DNA of 64,000 nt, from the NCBI GenBank assembly GCA_017395065.1, contig JAFPWH010000015.1:38281-102280 (forward strand). Reading direction: 5' to 3'. Positions 7,854 through 15,904 of this stretch are shown piece by piece. The DNA comes from Clostridia bacterium. Its GTDB lineage: Bacteria; Bacillota; Clostridia; Christensenellales; Aristaeellaceae. Position numbers and translations under genes: made by a program. Positions within the stretch are counted from its first letter, which is position 1. Every line of letters starts with the position of its first letter. The notes under the pieces were generated by a model. The model ran no database searches, was not told the DNA's origin, and was given only the letters and a program-made list of their open reading frames with translations.

Positions 7854-9071
7854 TTGCTTTCGATCAAAACGCTGCCCCTGCGAAATCTGAGGGGCTATGC
7901 CGCCCGAAGCGCCGCCGTCGCGCTGTTTGCTTTCCTCACGGCTGCCGTGCTTTTTGGCGGGACGCTGCTGACTTCGTCCGCCCGAAACAGCCTTCATACC
8001 GTGCAGGCGCGCCTCGGCGCGGACATCATGGTTACGCCCGAAAGCGCGAAAAACGATTTCGACGCGCAGACCGCGCTGATCAAGGCCGAACCCGCCTCCT
8101 TCTACATGGACGCGGCGGCGCTCGAGCAAATAAGGGCTATAGACGGCGTCGAGCGCGCGTCGCCCCAGCTCTTTCTGGCCTCGGCCAAGGCGGGCTGCTG
8201 CTCCGCGCGCCTTCAGATGATCGCCTTCGACCCCGAGACGGACTTTACGATACGGCCCTGGATCGAGGATACCGATACGCTCGGCGAAATGGGGCTGATG
8301 GACGTCGTGATCGGAAGCAACGTCAGTTGGACGAGCGCTTCTCAGGGGGACGTGATCCGGTTTTACGACAGTGACTGCCGCGTGATCGGCCAGTTCGCGG
8401 CCACCGGCTCGACGCTGGACAGCGCCGTGTACATGAACTTCGACACCTGCAAGGCGCTGATACAGGCGTGCCGCGAAAAGGGCTTGTTCAAATACGGCGA
8501 TTTTGACGGCGAGCGCTCGATCTCGTCCGTCATGGTGCGGGTGAAAAAAGGATACGCCGCCGAAGAGGTGGCAAAGGCGATACGCGCCCGCCTGGACGGC
8601 GTAAGCGTCGTAACGGCAAGCGACATGCTCCTGGGGCTGTCGGAGAATCTTTCGCGCGTATCCGGCGCCGCGCGGACGCTGATGCTCGTGCTCTGCCTTC
8701 TGGGATTTTTCATGGCGGTCACGGTATTTGCGCTCATGATCAACGAGCGGCAGCGGGAATTTGCCACCCTGCGGGCGATGGGCGCGAGTAAAAGCATGGT
8801 CGCCCGCGTCGTGCTCACCGAAGCTATGGCGGCAAACCTTGCGGGCGCGCTTGCGGGCGCAGTGACTGCCGGCGTCGTCCTGTACGCCTTCGGGGCGTTC
8901 ATAGGAGAGAAGCTGAACGTCCGGTTCGTGCTGCCCGATCTTTCGCAGGCGTGGCTTCCGCTTATGCTGTCTTTGCTCGCGGCGGGGCTCAGCGCGTCGC
9001 TCGGCACGCTGATCGCCCTAAAAAGGATCGGCAGGACAGACGCGGCCTGCGCGCTCAAGGAGGGTGAATGA
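7854..9071 (+). CDS. FtsX/MacB-type ABC transporter permease 2
   Basis: 405 residues with the same topology as its neighbour: an N-terminal helix, an outside domain carrying GADIMVTPESA and FDPETDFTIRPWIEDT (compare CDPETDFVIAPWL in permease 1), and three C-terminal helices with NERQREFATLRAMGASKSMV. The start is TTG at 7854, with GGAGGG seven bases upstream. The shared DPETDF-xI-PW block shows that the two permeases are paralogues and probably form a heterodimer. A CC pair (KAGCCSARLQ) lies in the outer domain. The stop codon overlaps the region where the ATPase gene begins. Confidence 0.85.
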   Translation: MLSIKTLPLRNLRGYAARSAAVALFAFLTAAVLFGGTLLTSSARNSLHTVQARLGADIMVTPESAKNDFDAQTALIKAEPASFYMDAAALEQIRAIDGVERASPQLFLASAKAGCCSARLQMIAFDPETDFTIRPWIEDTDTLGEMGLMDVVIGSNVSWTSASQGDVIRFYDSDCRVIGQFAATGSTLDSAVYMNFDTCKALIQACREKGLFKYGDFDGERSISSVMVRVKKGYAAEEVAKAIRARLDGVSVVTASDMLLGLSENLSRVSGAARTLMLVLCLLGFFMAVTVFALMINERQREFATLRAMGASKSMVARVVLTEAMAANLAGALAGAVTAGVVLYAFGAFIGEKLNVRFVLPDLSQAWLPLMLSLLAAGLSASLGTLIALKRIGRTDAACALKEGE

Positions 9072-9072
9072 A

Positions 9073-9744
9073 ATGAAGCTTACGGCGCTCAGCATCAAAA
9101 AAGATTTTCCAAGAGCCGGCAGGACGAGTAATTTCTTTACGGCGGTACGCGAGACGGATTTCGAGCTGTGCTCCGGACAGATGATCGTCATAACGGGTCG
9201 GTCGGGCAGCGGCAAAAGCACGCTGCTGAACATGCTGGCGGGGCTCCTTAAGCCAAGCGCGGGCAAGGTGCTTTTGGACGGCACGGACGTCTATTCGCTC
9301 GGGGACAGGGCGCTCTCGATGCTGCGAAACCGCTTTATCGGCCTGATTCCGCAGAGCAACACGGCTTTGAACAGCCTGACCGTGCTCGAAAACGTCGTTT
9401 TGCCCACGGTCCTGTACAGCCCGGCCGAGCCGCCCTGCGAGCGGGCGCAGGCGCTGCTTGCGCAATTGGGGCTTGGGCTGATGCCCGGCGAAAAGCCGGG
9501 CGCGCTCTCCGGCGGGGAGTTAAGGCGCCTGTGCGTCGCAAGGGCGCTGATTTCGCAGCCGGGCCTAGTGCTTGCGGACGAGCCAACGGCGGGACTCGAC
9601 GACGAAAACACGCTTTCCGTGCTCTCGCTTTTGCGAAAAAGCGCAGACGATGGCGCGGGCGTGCTGGTCGTGACCCACGAAAAGGAAGCGGAGAGATTCG
9701 CGGACAGCGTCTTTACGATGAACGCGGGGCTGCTGAGCCGGTGA
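9073..9744 (+). CDS. ABC transporter ATPase (MacB/LolD type)
   Basis: 223 residues. Walker A GRSGSGKST, signature LSGGE followed by LRRLCVARAL, Walker B VLADEPTAGLD and H-loop VVTHE are complete. The start was set at the ATG at 9073, because GGAGGG (9059-9064) is 8 bases away; the upstream GTG at 9064 would overlap that site. It powers the two preceding permeases. The signature reads ELRRL rather than EQQRV, a small departure from the usual. It ends the operon; the next promoter begins three bases beyond the stop. Confidence 0.92.
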   Translation: MKLTALSIKKDFPRAGRTSNFFTAVRETDFELCSGQMIVITGRSGSGKSTLLNMLAGLLKPSAGKVLLDGTDVYSLGDRALSMLRNRFIGLIPQSNTALNSLTVLENVVLPTVLYSPAEPPCERAQALLAQLGLGLMPGEKPGALSGGELRRLCVARALISQPGLVLADEPTAGLDDENTLSVLSLLRKSADDGAGVLVVTHEKEAERFADSVFTMNAGLLSR

Positions 9745-9746
9745 AT

Positions 9747-9833
9747 GTTATCGCGCGATAACTTGCATCGGAATTCTTGACATTTTAGTTAGTCTATGCT
9801 AATATATGCTGTGGTTAGTATGTTATAACTAAC
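9747..9833 (+). promoter_or_regulatory. Multi-operator promoter of the DtxR-FTR1-P19 iron operon
   Basis: -35 TTGACA (9777-9782), 17-base spacer, -10 TAATAT (9800-9805). The perfect palindrome GTTAT-CGCGCG-ATAAC (9747-9762) lies 41 bases before GTTAG-TCTATG-CTAAT (9788-9803), which overlaps spacer and -10. A third, imperfect element, GTTAG-TATGTT-ATAAC with an extra CTAAC half (9814-9833), covers the start site. The layout copies the promoter at 6112-6190. Because the regulator gene is first in the operon, autoregulation is likely. Confidence 0.8.
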
Positions 9834-9843
9834 GAGGTGAAAA

Positions 9844-10212
9844 ATGACCTGTTCACAGCTGGGCTGTCTGCTCGAGATCAAACGCCTGTCCGAAAAGACG
9901 CCGGACGTGGCGTCGGTTCGGCTGAGCAAAAATCTCGGCCTGAGCAAGCCCTCCGTGTACAGGCTCCTGAGGGAACTGAAGGACATGGGCTTCATCCAAA
10001 AGGAATACTACGGGGAAGCCAGCCTGACAAATGAGGGAAACGACCTGGCCGAGCGCATGCTCGGCCGCGTCGAAGTGCTGATCGAAAAGCTTGAAGGCCG
10101 CGTCGTAAGGCGCGAGCGCGCCTACGCTGCGGCGCTGGTCCTTTTGAGCAGCCTTCGCGAAGAGGAGTTCAGCTGCTTTAACGAACAGATGGGAGAAAGC
10201 TGTTTGCCATGA
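9844..10212 (+). CDS. DtxR/MntR-type winged-helix regulator, histidine-free variant
   Basis: 122 residues. The N-terminal 75 residues match the DtxR winged helix: VRLSKNLGLSKPSVYRLLRE is the helix-turn-helix, GFIQKEYYGEASLTNEG the wing, then AERMLGRVEVLIEKL as the family's linker helix. Canonical DtxR/MntR proteins coordinate Fe or Mn through His, Glu and Cys or Asp in the linker and dimerisation region (ERH, EACRxEH). Here no histidine occurs anywhere, and the C-terminal domain is short. Four cysteines (C3, C8, C111, C120) remain, so the signal sensed may differ. It probably binds the GTTAG-N6-CTAAC dyads of the island. Its stop overlaps the FTR1 start (ATGA). Confidence 0.8.
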   Translation: MTCSQLGCLLEIKRLSEKTPDVASVRLSKNLGLSKPSVYRLLRELKDMGFIQKEYYGEASLTNEGNDLAERMLGRVEVLIEKLEGRVVRRERAYAAALVLLSSLREEEFSCFNEQMGESCLP

Positions 10213-12278
10213 AAAAAACGATGCGCTGTTTCGCACTGCTTGCAGTGCTCATGCTGCTTTCCTGCGCCCTCGCGGACGAAGCGTTCCAATACACGCAGGG
10301 CAACCGCTGGGGCTCGAGCGCGGACAGGATAGACCGCTATCTCGACACCGCCTTTGAACAGTACCTGGCGGGAGACAACGCCGCTGCGTTCGATTCCGTG
10401 AACAACGCCTACTTCAAGGTGTACGAGGTCACGGGCTTCGAAAGGCAGACGATGACGTACGTCTCCGGCCCGCGCAAAAACGCCGTGGAGCTCGAGTTCA
10501 CGACCTGCAAGGCCGCCGTCAAGAAGACGGAGCTCGACGAAAACACGAAGAGCGCGGTCAGGGGCGAACTCAACAAGCTCAAGGCCATGATCCGCGAGGA
10601 CGCCAACAAGCTGGCGCTCAAGGACGGCGAAAAACAGACCGAAACGACCTTCTGGCAAAACGGCGTGCAGCTCAGTTACGATCCCTGGAGCCAATACGGC
10701 GGGGAAGCCGAGGGCTCGAAATACGCCTCCTGGACGGAAGCGTACGGCGCGATCGAAGACCTGATGGCCACCGTCGCCAAGGAGTACAACGGCAAGACCT
10801 TTTCGGACGCTGCCGAGACCCTGGACAACGCGTACTTCTCCATTTACTGGGGCAGCGGCTTTGCGGGGAGCGTCTACGACGCGTTCGGCTACGACTCCTG
10901 GCGCTCCGTCGAAGACAATTTTACGGCCCTGCACGATCTGATCCGCGCGGAAAAGCTTCAGAAAACGCCCTACGGAAACACAGAGCGCAAGCTCATGAAC
11001 GGCCTGAAAAGGCGCGCGCAGCGCCTGGACGACATCGCCGCCGTCAAGGCTGTGAAAGACGGCAAAAGATACGCGACCCCCACCGACGCGGCGGAAGCCA
11101 TCGCCCGCATGAACGGCGTCGCACTGCGCGCGGTTTCTTCGTCCGATGCGGACGGGCTGCTTTCCGAAAGCGTGAAGGCGGCGTACGAAAGCGTCTGGCT
11201 GGACGCCGGCGTAAGGGAGCGCGTGGACAAGGAGCTCGGAAGCGACAGCGCCGCAAAGGTCGACGAAGCTTTTGAAGAAGCGCTTTCGCTCGTCACCGCG
11301 CCCGAAGGGGAGAAGGTCGACTGCGAAGCGATCTCCGGGGCGCTTTCCGGCGCGCTGGAAAACATCGACGCAAACGTGACCGACCTTGCGGCAAAGCTCA
11401 GGCAGGCAGACGATACGGCGCAGAAAAAGAAGGCCAACTGGGCAACCGCGCTCGGTTCGTTCGGCATCATCCTGCGCGAGGGCCTGGAGGCCATACTGGT
11501 CATCTCCGCCATCATCGCCTACCTCGTAAAGAGCGGCAACGAAAAATCGCTCAGGCAGGTCTATATCGGCGCGATCCTGGGCATCGTCGCAAGCTTTATG
11601 GCCGCCGCCGCGCTGTACTATCTCAAAAAGGCCTTTACACAGGCCGGCATGGCGCAGGAGATCATCGAGGGCGTGACCGCCCTGATCGCCGTGTGCGTGC
11701 TGTTCTACGTGAGCAACTGGATGATCTCAAAGAGCGAAGCCGCCGCATGGACGGGCTACATCAACGACAAGGTCCGCTCCGGCGTGGAAAGGAAATCCGC
11801 CTTCACGCTCGCCTTCACCGCCTTCCTGTCCGTGTTCCGCGAGGGCGCGGAGGTCGTGCTGTTCTACCAGCCGATGATGAGCGGCGAAGAGGGCAGCGTC
11901 GGCATGGTGCTGGCGGGTTTCGGCGTGGGCTGCGCGGTATTGGTGGTCGTGTATCTTGCGATCACGAAGCTCAGCGTAAAGCTGCCGATCAAACTGTTCT
12001 TCACCGCGACCTCGATCCTCATGGCAGTCATGTGCGTGGCGTTCCTGGGCAGCGGCGTCAAGGAACTCAGCGAGGGCGGGCTGTTCGAGTGCACGCTCCG
12101 CGTGACCGGCGTACCGGAAAACGACGTGGTGCAGGTGCTGGGCATCTATCCCTATCTGGAGACGCTCGTTCCGCAGCTGATCCTGTCGGTCGTGCTGCTG
12201 ATCACCTTCATGATGGCGCACTACCGTCAGAAGATCGCCGTTCTCAAAAAGCAGGTCCCCGCGACGGAGACCAAATAA
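10209..12278 (+). CDS. FTR1 family iron permease with N-terminal extracytoplasmic domain
   Basis: 689 residues. It has a signal peptide and then a ~390-residue helical outer domain with two similar blocks (FDSVNNAYFKVYEVTGFE and LDNAYFSIYWGSGF), as in the long bacterial FTR1 proteins of P19 systems. The C-terminal permease has about seven helices and both REGxE iron-translocation motifs (R423-E427 REGLE and R544-E548 REGAE). It would take up iron across the cytoplasmic membrane. Translation is coupled to the regulator by an ATGA overlap. The next gene is P19, its known functional partner in Campylobacter (Cj1658-Cj1659) and in E. coli FetMP. Confidence 0.93.
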   Translation: MKKTMRCFALLAVLMLLSCALADEAFQYTQGNRWGSSADRIDRYLDTAFEQYLAGDNAAAFDSVNNAYFKVYEVTGFERQTMTYVSGPRKNAVELEFTTCKAAVKKTELDENTKSAVRGELNKLKAMIREDANKLALKDGEKQTETTFWQNGVQLSYDPWSQYGGEAEGSKYASWTEAYGAIEDLMATVAKEYNGKTFSDAAETLDNAYFSIYWGSGFAGSVYDAFGYDSWRSVEDNFTALHDLIRAEKLQKTPYGNTERKLMNGLKRRAQRLDDIAAVKAVKDGKRYATPTDAAEAIARMNGVALRAVSSSDADGLLSESVKAAYESVWLDAGVRERVDKELGSDSAAKVDEAFEEALSLVTAPEGEKVDCEAISGALSGALENIDANVTDLAAKLRQADDTAQKKKANWATALGSFGIILREGLEAILVISAIIAYLVKSGNEKSLRQVYIGAILGIVASFMAAAALYYLKKAFTQAGMAQEIIEGVTALIAVCVLFYVSNWMISKSEAAAWTGYINDKVRSGVERKSAFTLAFTAFLSVFREGAEVVLFYQPMMSGEEGSVGMVLAGFGVGCAVLVVVYLAITKLSVKLPIKLFFTATSILMAVMCVAFLGSGVKELSEGGLFECTLRVTGVPENDVVQVLGIYPYLETLVPQLILSVVLLITFMMAHYRQKIAVLKKQVPATETK

Positions 12279-12291
12279 CATCGCTGTCACC

Positions 12292-12324
12292 GGCGGCGTT
12301 CACAACCCCGCTTTGTACGCCGCC
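12292..12324 (+). other. Hairpin between FTR1 and P19 genes
   Basis: GGCGGCGT (12292-12299) and ACGCCGCC (12317-12324) form a perfect 8-bp stem with a 17-base loop and no U-run. It is more likely an mRNA processing or stability element than a terminator. Confidence 0.5.
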
Positions 12325-12387
12325 TGATGATAAATATGCCGAATGGTTTTCGGTACTCCCCATTGCAAAATAAAAGGAGGAAATTCC

Positions 12388-12942
12388 ATGAAAAAGTTCT
12401 TAGCGTTCGTTCTGTGCCTGGTAATGGCATTCGCAGTCGCGGCTATGGCCGAAGACGAAGTCGGTTTTGAAGAGTTCCCCATCGGCGAAGAGCAGGACGT
12501 GGGACCCGATGAGATCATCCACATCGCCGCCGTTTACTTCCAGCCCGTCGTAATGGAGCCCGCAGCTTCCGCAGGCCTCAGCGTCGAAGAAGCCAACATC
12601 CACATGGAGGCCGACGTATCCGCCAACGAAAACCAGCTGGGCTACGGCGTGGGCGACTGGATCCCCTACCTGTCCATCGACTATAAAGTGGTCGACGGCG
12701 AGGGCAATGTGATGGCCGAAGGCACCTTCATGCCCATGGCCGCTTCCGACGGCCCCCACTACGGCGCCAACATCAAGCTCGACAAGGACGGTCTGTATAC
12801 CCTGGTCCTCACGATCCACAGCCCCGCGGAGAACGGCTACCTGCTGCACGTCGACGCCGAGACCGGCGTCGAGGGCCGCTTCTGGGACAGCCCCATCGAA
12901 GTCACCTTCGAGGGTTGGGAATACTACGTACAGGAGTGGTAA
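12388..12942 (+). CDS. P19/Tp34-type high-affinity iron-binding protein
   Basis: 184 residues with a signal peptide ending near AAMAED. It matches the P19 family (Fe2+ transport protein): NIHMEADV contains H72, FMPMAASDGPHYGANI contains M115/M117 and H124, and LLHVDAE contains H154. These correspond to the His and Met residues that form the P19 Cu/Fe site. It presumably binds iron outside the membrane, as a dimer in characterised homologues, and passes it to FTR1. AAGGAGG lies 7 bases before the ATG. No lipobox is visible, so how it stays at a monoderm cell surface is unclear. Hairpins flank the cistron on both sides. Confidence 0.92.
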   Translation: MKKFLAFVLCLVMAFAVAAMAEDEVGFEEFPIGEEQDVGPDEIIHIAAVYFQPVVMEPAASAGLSVEEANIHMEADVSANENQLGYGVGDWIPYLSIDYKVVDGEGNVMAEGTFMPMAASDGPHYGANIKLDKDGLYTLVLTIHSPAENGYLLHVDAETGVEGRFWDSPIEVTFEGWEYYVQEW

Positions 12943-12953
12943 AATGAGTTCGT

Positions 12954-13102
12954 CTTCGTGCGCGGCGAAAGAAGGCGCGCACGAAGGCGGTCGTTTTCCG
13001 GACTGACCTTACTGCCGGTGCGCGTTCCGCGGGGGAACCGCGTTCCGGCATTTCTGCCGGAGAGAAAAGAAAAGTCAGCCGCCCGAAACTTTTCCGGGCG
13101 GC
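12954..13102 (+). other. Cluster of three hairpins between P19 and DUF2318 genes
   Basis: CTTCGTGCGC (12954-12963) pairs with GCGCACGAAG (12977-12986). TCCGGC (13044-13049) pairs with GCCGGA (13056-13061). GCCGCCCG (13078-13085) pairs with CGGGCGGC (13095-13102). None has a clean U-run. They fill the 222-base gap and could protect the P19 message or attenuate read-through to the membrane genes. Confidence 0.6.
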
Positions 13103-13164
13103 CGGATTTCCGCTTCTTTCGCAAAGTGCGTCTCTTTATCACCGAATGCGGAGGGAATTTTACC

Positions 13165-14571
13165 GTGCTGCATTACATCTACGAGGTCACCTTCAACCTC
13201 TTCATCACCGTGACCGTCATAACGCTTTTCTTTGCGCTGTGCAAGACCCTGTTTGGCAAAACCGGCTTTCGTATACAGCTGGGCGGAACGATCCTGGGCT
13301 TGCTCGCCGCGGGCTACAGGGCCGTCAGGCACGCGTTCATGTCCACCTTCGACGTGGAGATCAATCTGTACACCTTCTACGTGGGCTTTGTCGCGATGGC
13401 GCTGCTTCTGATCCTGCTTACGCTTTTTGGCAGGAAGCGCGCGCCCGCGTGGGGCAAGGCGACGGCCGCTTTTTTCAGCGCGCTCGTGAGCGCGGATCTT
13501 TTGTTCTACAAGGCATGGAAAGTAATCTGGGCGCCCGCCGAGTTCGAGACCGCCGGAGAAGGCATCCTCTCCGCGGACTTTATGCTCAGATTTGCGGGCT
13601 GGGCGCTGGCACTGATATTGTTTGCGGTTTACAGCCGCTTTTTGTACCGCTGTCTGATGCGCTTAAGCACCGACGAAGCGCTCTGGACAGGCCGGGACGG
13701 CGAAGAAAGGCATAACGGAGCGCTTGCGCTGCTCGACCTTACGGGCGGGCTTATGCTTGCGACCCTGCTGCTCAATTTCGGCGGGCAGATCCTGCGCGCC
13801 TGGCGGCAGAAGAGCTCGCTGCGCGTGATCGATCCCGAAACGGGCCGGCGCGTTCAGCGGGTGCTGTACAAATTCCGGCCGGACTGGTTCACCGTTCCCA
13901 AATCCGGCTCCGCTTACGACAAGTGGGAGCAGGGTTTTGCGATGAACGTCGGCAACAACACGAAGCAATTTATTCTCCTGATCGGCCTGATCGTACTGAT
14001 CCCCCTGACCGTGCTTCTGATAAAGAGCTTCTTAAAGCGCGGAAGGTATTCCAACCCCGCGCAGCTAAGGCGCCTTAAAGCCAACCGCCGCCATAACCGC
14101 CGCTGGGTCGCGGTGGTCGCGGTGTGCGGCCTGATCGCTGCCTTCAACCTGACCGCAGTCTACGCGATCGATAATAAGAAAGAAGCCGAACCGGAGCCGG
14201 AGAGCTACCAGATCAGCCCTGACGGCTCGGAGGTACTGATCCCGATCGGGCAGGTGAACGATTACAACCTGCACACCTTCAGCATGAAGACCAAAAACAA
14301 CGTCGAGGTCCGCTGGCTCGTCGTGCGAAAGCCCGGCAGCGGCGCTTACGGCGTGGGGCTCAACGCCTGCGACGTGTGCGGGCCTGCGGGGTACATTCAG
14401 CGCGGCGACACGGTGGTCTGCGTAAAATGCGACGTCGTCATGAACACAAACACGATCGGCCTGCCCGGCGGCTGCAATCCGGTGCCGCTGGCCTTCACGG
14501 TCGAAGAGGGCAATCTCATCATCCGAATGGACGATCTGATCGCCGCCGAAAGCCGCTTCAAAAACAGATAG
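13165..14571 (+). CDS. DUF2318 membrane protein of the P19 iron system
   Basis: 468 residues from a GTG at 13165, placed by GCGGAGGG nine bases upstream; the longer frame to 12958 runs through the hairpin cluster and lacks a site. About eight membrane helices are followed by an outer C-terminal DUF2318 domain with C402-x2-C405, C419-x2-C422 and GGC437NP, likely a metal or redox-active Cys site. The Campylobacter counterpart is Cj1660, third gene of the p19 locus. It is thought to act with FTR1, P19 and the ABC proteins in iron uptake, possibly in iron reduction, but its exact role is not established. Confidence 0.88.
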   Translation: MLHYIYEVTFNLFITVTVITLFFALCKTLFGKTGFRIQLGGTILGLLAAGYRAVRHAFMSTFDVEINLYTFYVGFVAMALLLILLTLFGRKRAPAWGKATAAFFSALVSADLLFYKAWKVIWAPAEFETAGEGILSADFMLRFAGWALALILFAVYSRFLYRCLMRLSTDEALWTGRDGEERHNGALALLDLTGGLMLATLLLNFGGQILRAWRQKSSLRVIDPETGRRVQRVLYKFRPDWFTVPKSGSAYDKWEQGFAMNVGNNTKQFILLIGLIVLIPLTVLLIKSFLKRGRYSNPAQLRRLKANRRHNRRWVAVVAVCGLIAAFNLTAVYAIDNKKEAEPEPESYQISPDGSEVLIPIGQVNDYNLHTFSMKTKNNVEVRWLVVRKPGSGAYGVGLNACDVCGPAGYIQRGDTVVCVKCDVVMNTNTIGLPGGCNPVPLAFTVEEGNLIIRMDDLIAAESRFKNR

Positions 14572-14584
14572 GGAGGGGATACGC

Positions 14585-15889
14585 TTGCTGTTTCGTATGA
14601 TAAAGGGCGCGCTGCTCAGGCAAAAAAGCAAAATGCTTCTGATCGCGCTCACGATCGCGCTGGGGGCGTCTCTTTCCACCTCGATGATCAACGTCATGCT
14701 GGACGTGCGCGACAAGGTGCAGGAAGAAATGAAAGCGTTCGGCGCGAACATCATCGTAAAGCCCAACGATTCCACGCTGCTGGGCGACATGTACGCCATA
14801 GAGGACGAGGGCAGCGCGTTCCTCAAGCAAAGCTGGCTGAAGGAAGAAGAGCTCGGCAAGATCAAGGAGATCTTCTGGACGTTCCAGATCAGGAACTTTG
14901 CGCCGTTTCTGAACGTGAGCGCCGAAACGGATACCGGACGCCCCGTACAGCTGGTCGGCACCTGGTTTAACCATCATCTGTCCCTGGCCACGGGCGAAGA
15001 GCTGGACGCGGGCGTAAAGGACCTGCGCTCCTGGTGGGATCTGACAAAGGGCGAGTGGATCGACGAAAGCGAGCCTGACGCCCTGAATCAGGTCATGCTG
15101 GGAAAGGATCTGGCAGGCGAGCTCGGGCTGACCGAAGGCGATACGCTCACGCTGAACGGCAGGGCGGCCTCGAGGACGGTCACCGTCCGCGCGGTCTTCG
15201 ACAGCGGAGAGGACGCGGACGCGCAGATCTGGATGCCGCTCGACCTTGCGCAGGCCCTGAGCGGGCTGGAGGGCTGCGTCGGCACCGTGGAGGTCAGCGC
15301 CATCACGGAGCCGGACAACGAACTGTCGCTGCGCGCCGCGCGAAACCCCGGAGGCCTCAGCGCAAAGGAATGGGACCAGTGGTACTGCACCGCCTACGTC
15401 AGCGCCATCTGCTATCAGATCACCGAGGTCATGAGCAACTCGACCGCCGGCGCCGTACGGCAGGTGGCCGAGGGCGAAGGCGCGATACTGGAAAAGACCG
15501 AGCTGCTCATGATCATGATCACGGCGCTTTCGCTGGTGGGCGTGGCGCTTGGCATAAGCAACCTCGTGACCGCGTCCGTCATGGAGCGCGCGCAGGAGAT
15601 CGGCCTGCTCAAGGCCATCGGTGCAAAGGACAAGGCCGTGACCGGCGTGATCATGGCGGAAATACTGATCACGGCGCTCTTCGGCATGGCGGTCGGCTAC
15701 TTTATGGGGCTGGGCTTTGCGGAGTTCATAGGCCGTCAGGTCTTCGCTGCTTCGATCGACATAAAGCCCATCGTGATCCCGATCGTCGCGGCGGCGATCA
15801 GCCTGGTCACCGTCGCGGGCAGTCTCCCCGCGATCCGCATGATCCTGAAGACCGATCCCGCCGTGGTGCTGCACGGCAGCAAGGCTTAG
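14585..15889 (+). CDS. FtsX-like ABC permease of the P19 iron system (first)
   Basis: 434 residues. A TTG start at 14585 follows GGGAGGGG by 6 bases. There is one N-terminal helix (MLLIALTIALGASLSTSMIN), an outer domain (residues ~45-310) containing WFNHHLSLATGE and LRSWWDLTKGEW, then three C-terminal helices with MERAQEIGLLKAIGAKDKAV facing the ATPase. Homologues sit at the same place in the Campylobacter p19 locus (Cj1661/Cj1662 pair). The first gene of the pair lacks the inserted flavin-type domain seen in the second. The role is inferred from gene order: energising or gating iron delivery. Confidence 0.87.
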   Translation: MLFRMIKGALLRQKSKMLLIALTIALGASLSTSMINVMLDVRDKVQEEMKAFGANIIVKPNDSTLLGDMYAIEDEGSAFLKQSWLKEEELGKIKEIFWTFQIRNFAPFLNVSAETDTGRPVQLVGTWFNHHLSLATGEELDAGVKDLRSWWDLTKGEWIDESEPDALNQVMLGKDLAGELGLTEGDTLTLNGRAASRTVTVRAVFDSGEDADAQIWMPLDLAQALSGLEGCVGTVEVSAITEPDNELSLRAARNPGGLSAKEWDQWYCTAYVSAICYQITEVMSNSTAGAVRQVAEGEGAILEKTELLMIMITALSLVGVALGISNLVTASVMERAQEIGLLKAIGAKDKAVTGVIMAEILITALFGMAVGYFMGLGFAEFIGRQVFAASIDIKPIVIPIVAAAISLVTVAGSLPAIRMILKTDPAVVLHGSKA

Positions 15890-15904
15890 AAGGGAGGCAG
15901 GGCT

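Noticed and set aside
12958..13164. Extended N-terminus (69 residues) of the DUF2318 membrane protein
   Set aside because: It would be translated through three stable hairpins, starts at a GTG without a ribosome-binding site and is Arg-rich; the GTG at 13165 has a good site and begins just before the first helix.
14558..15874. 438-codon open frame opposite the first P19-system permease
   Set aside because: It is fully covered by a well-supported permease gene in a tight operon; the product is low in normal motifs and rich in His, Asp and Arg.
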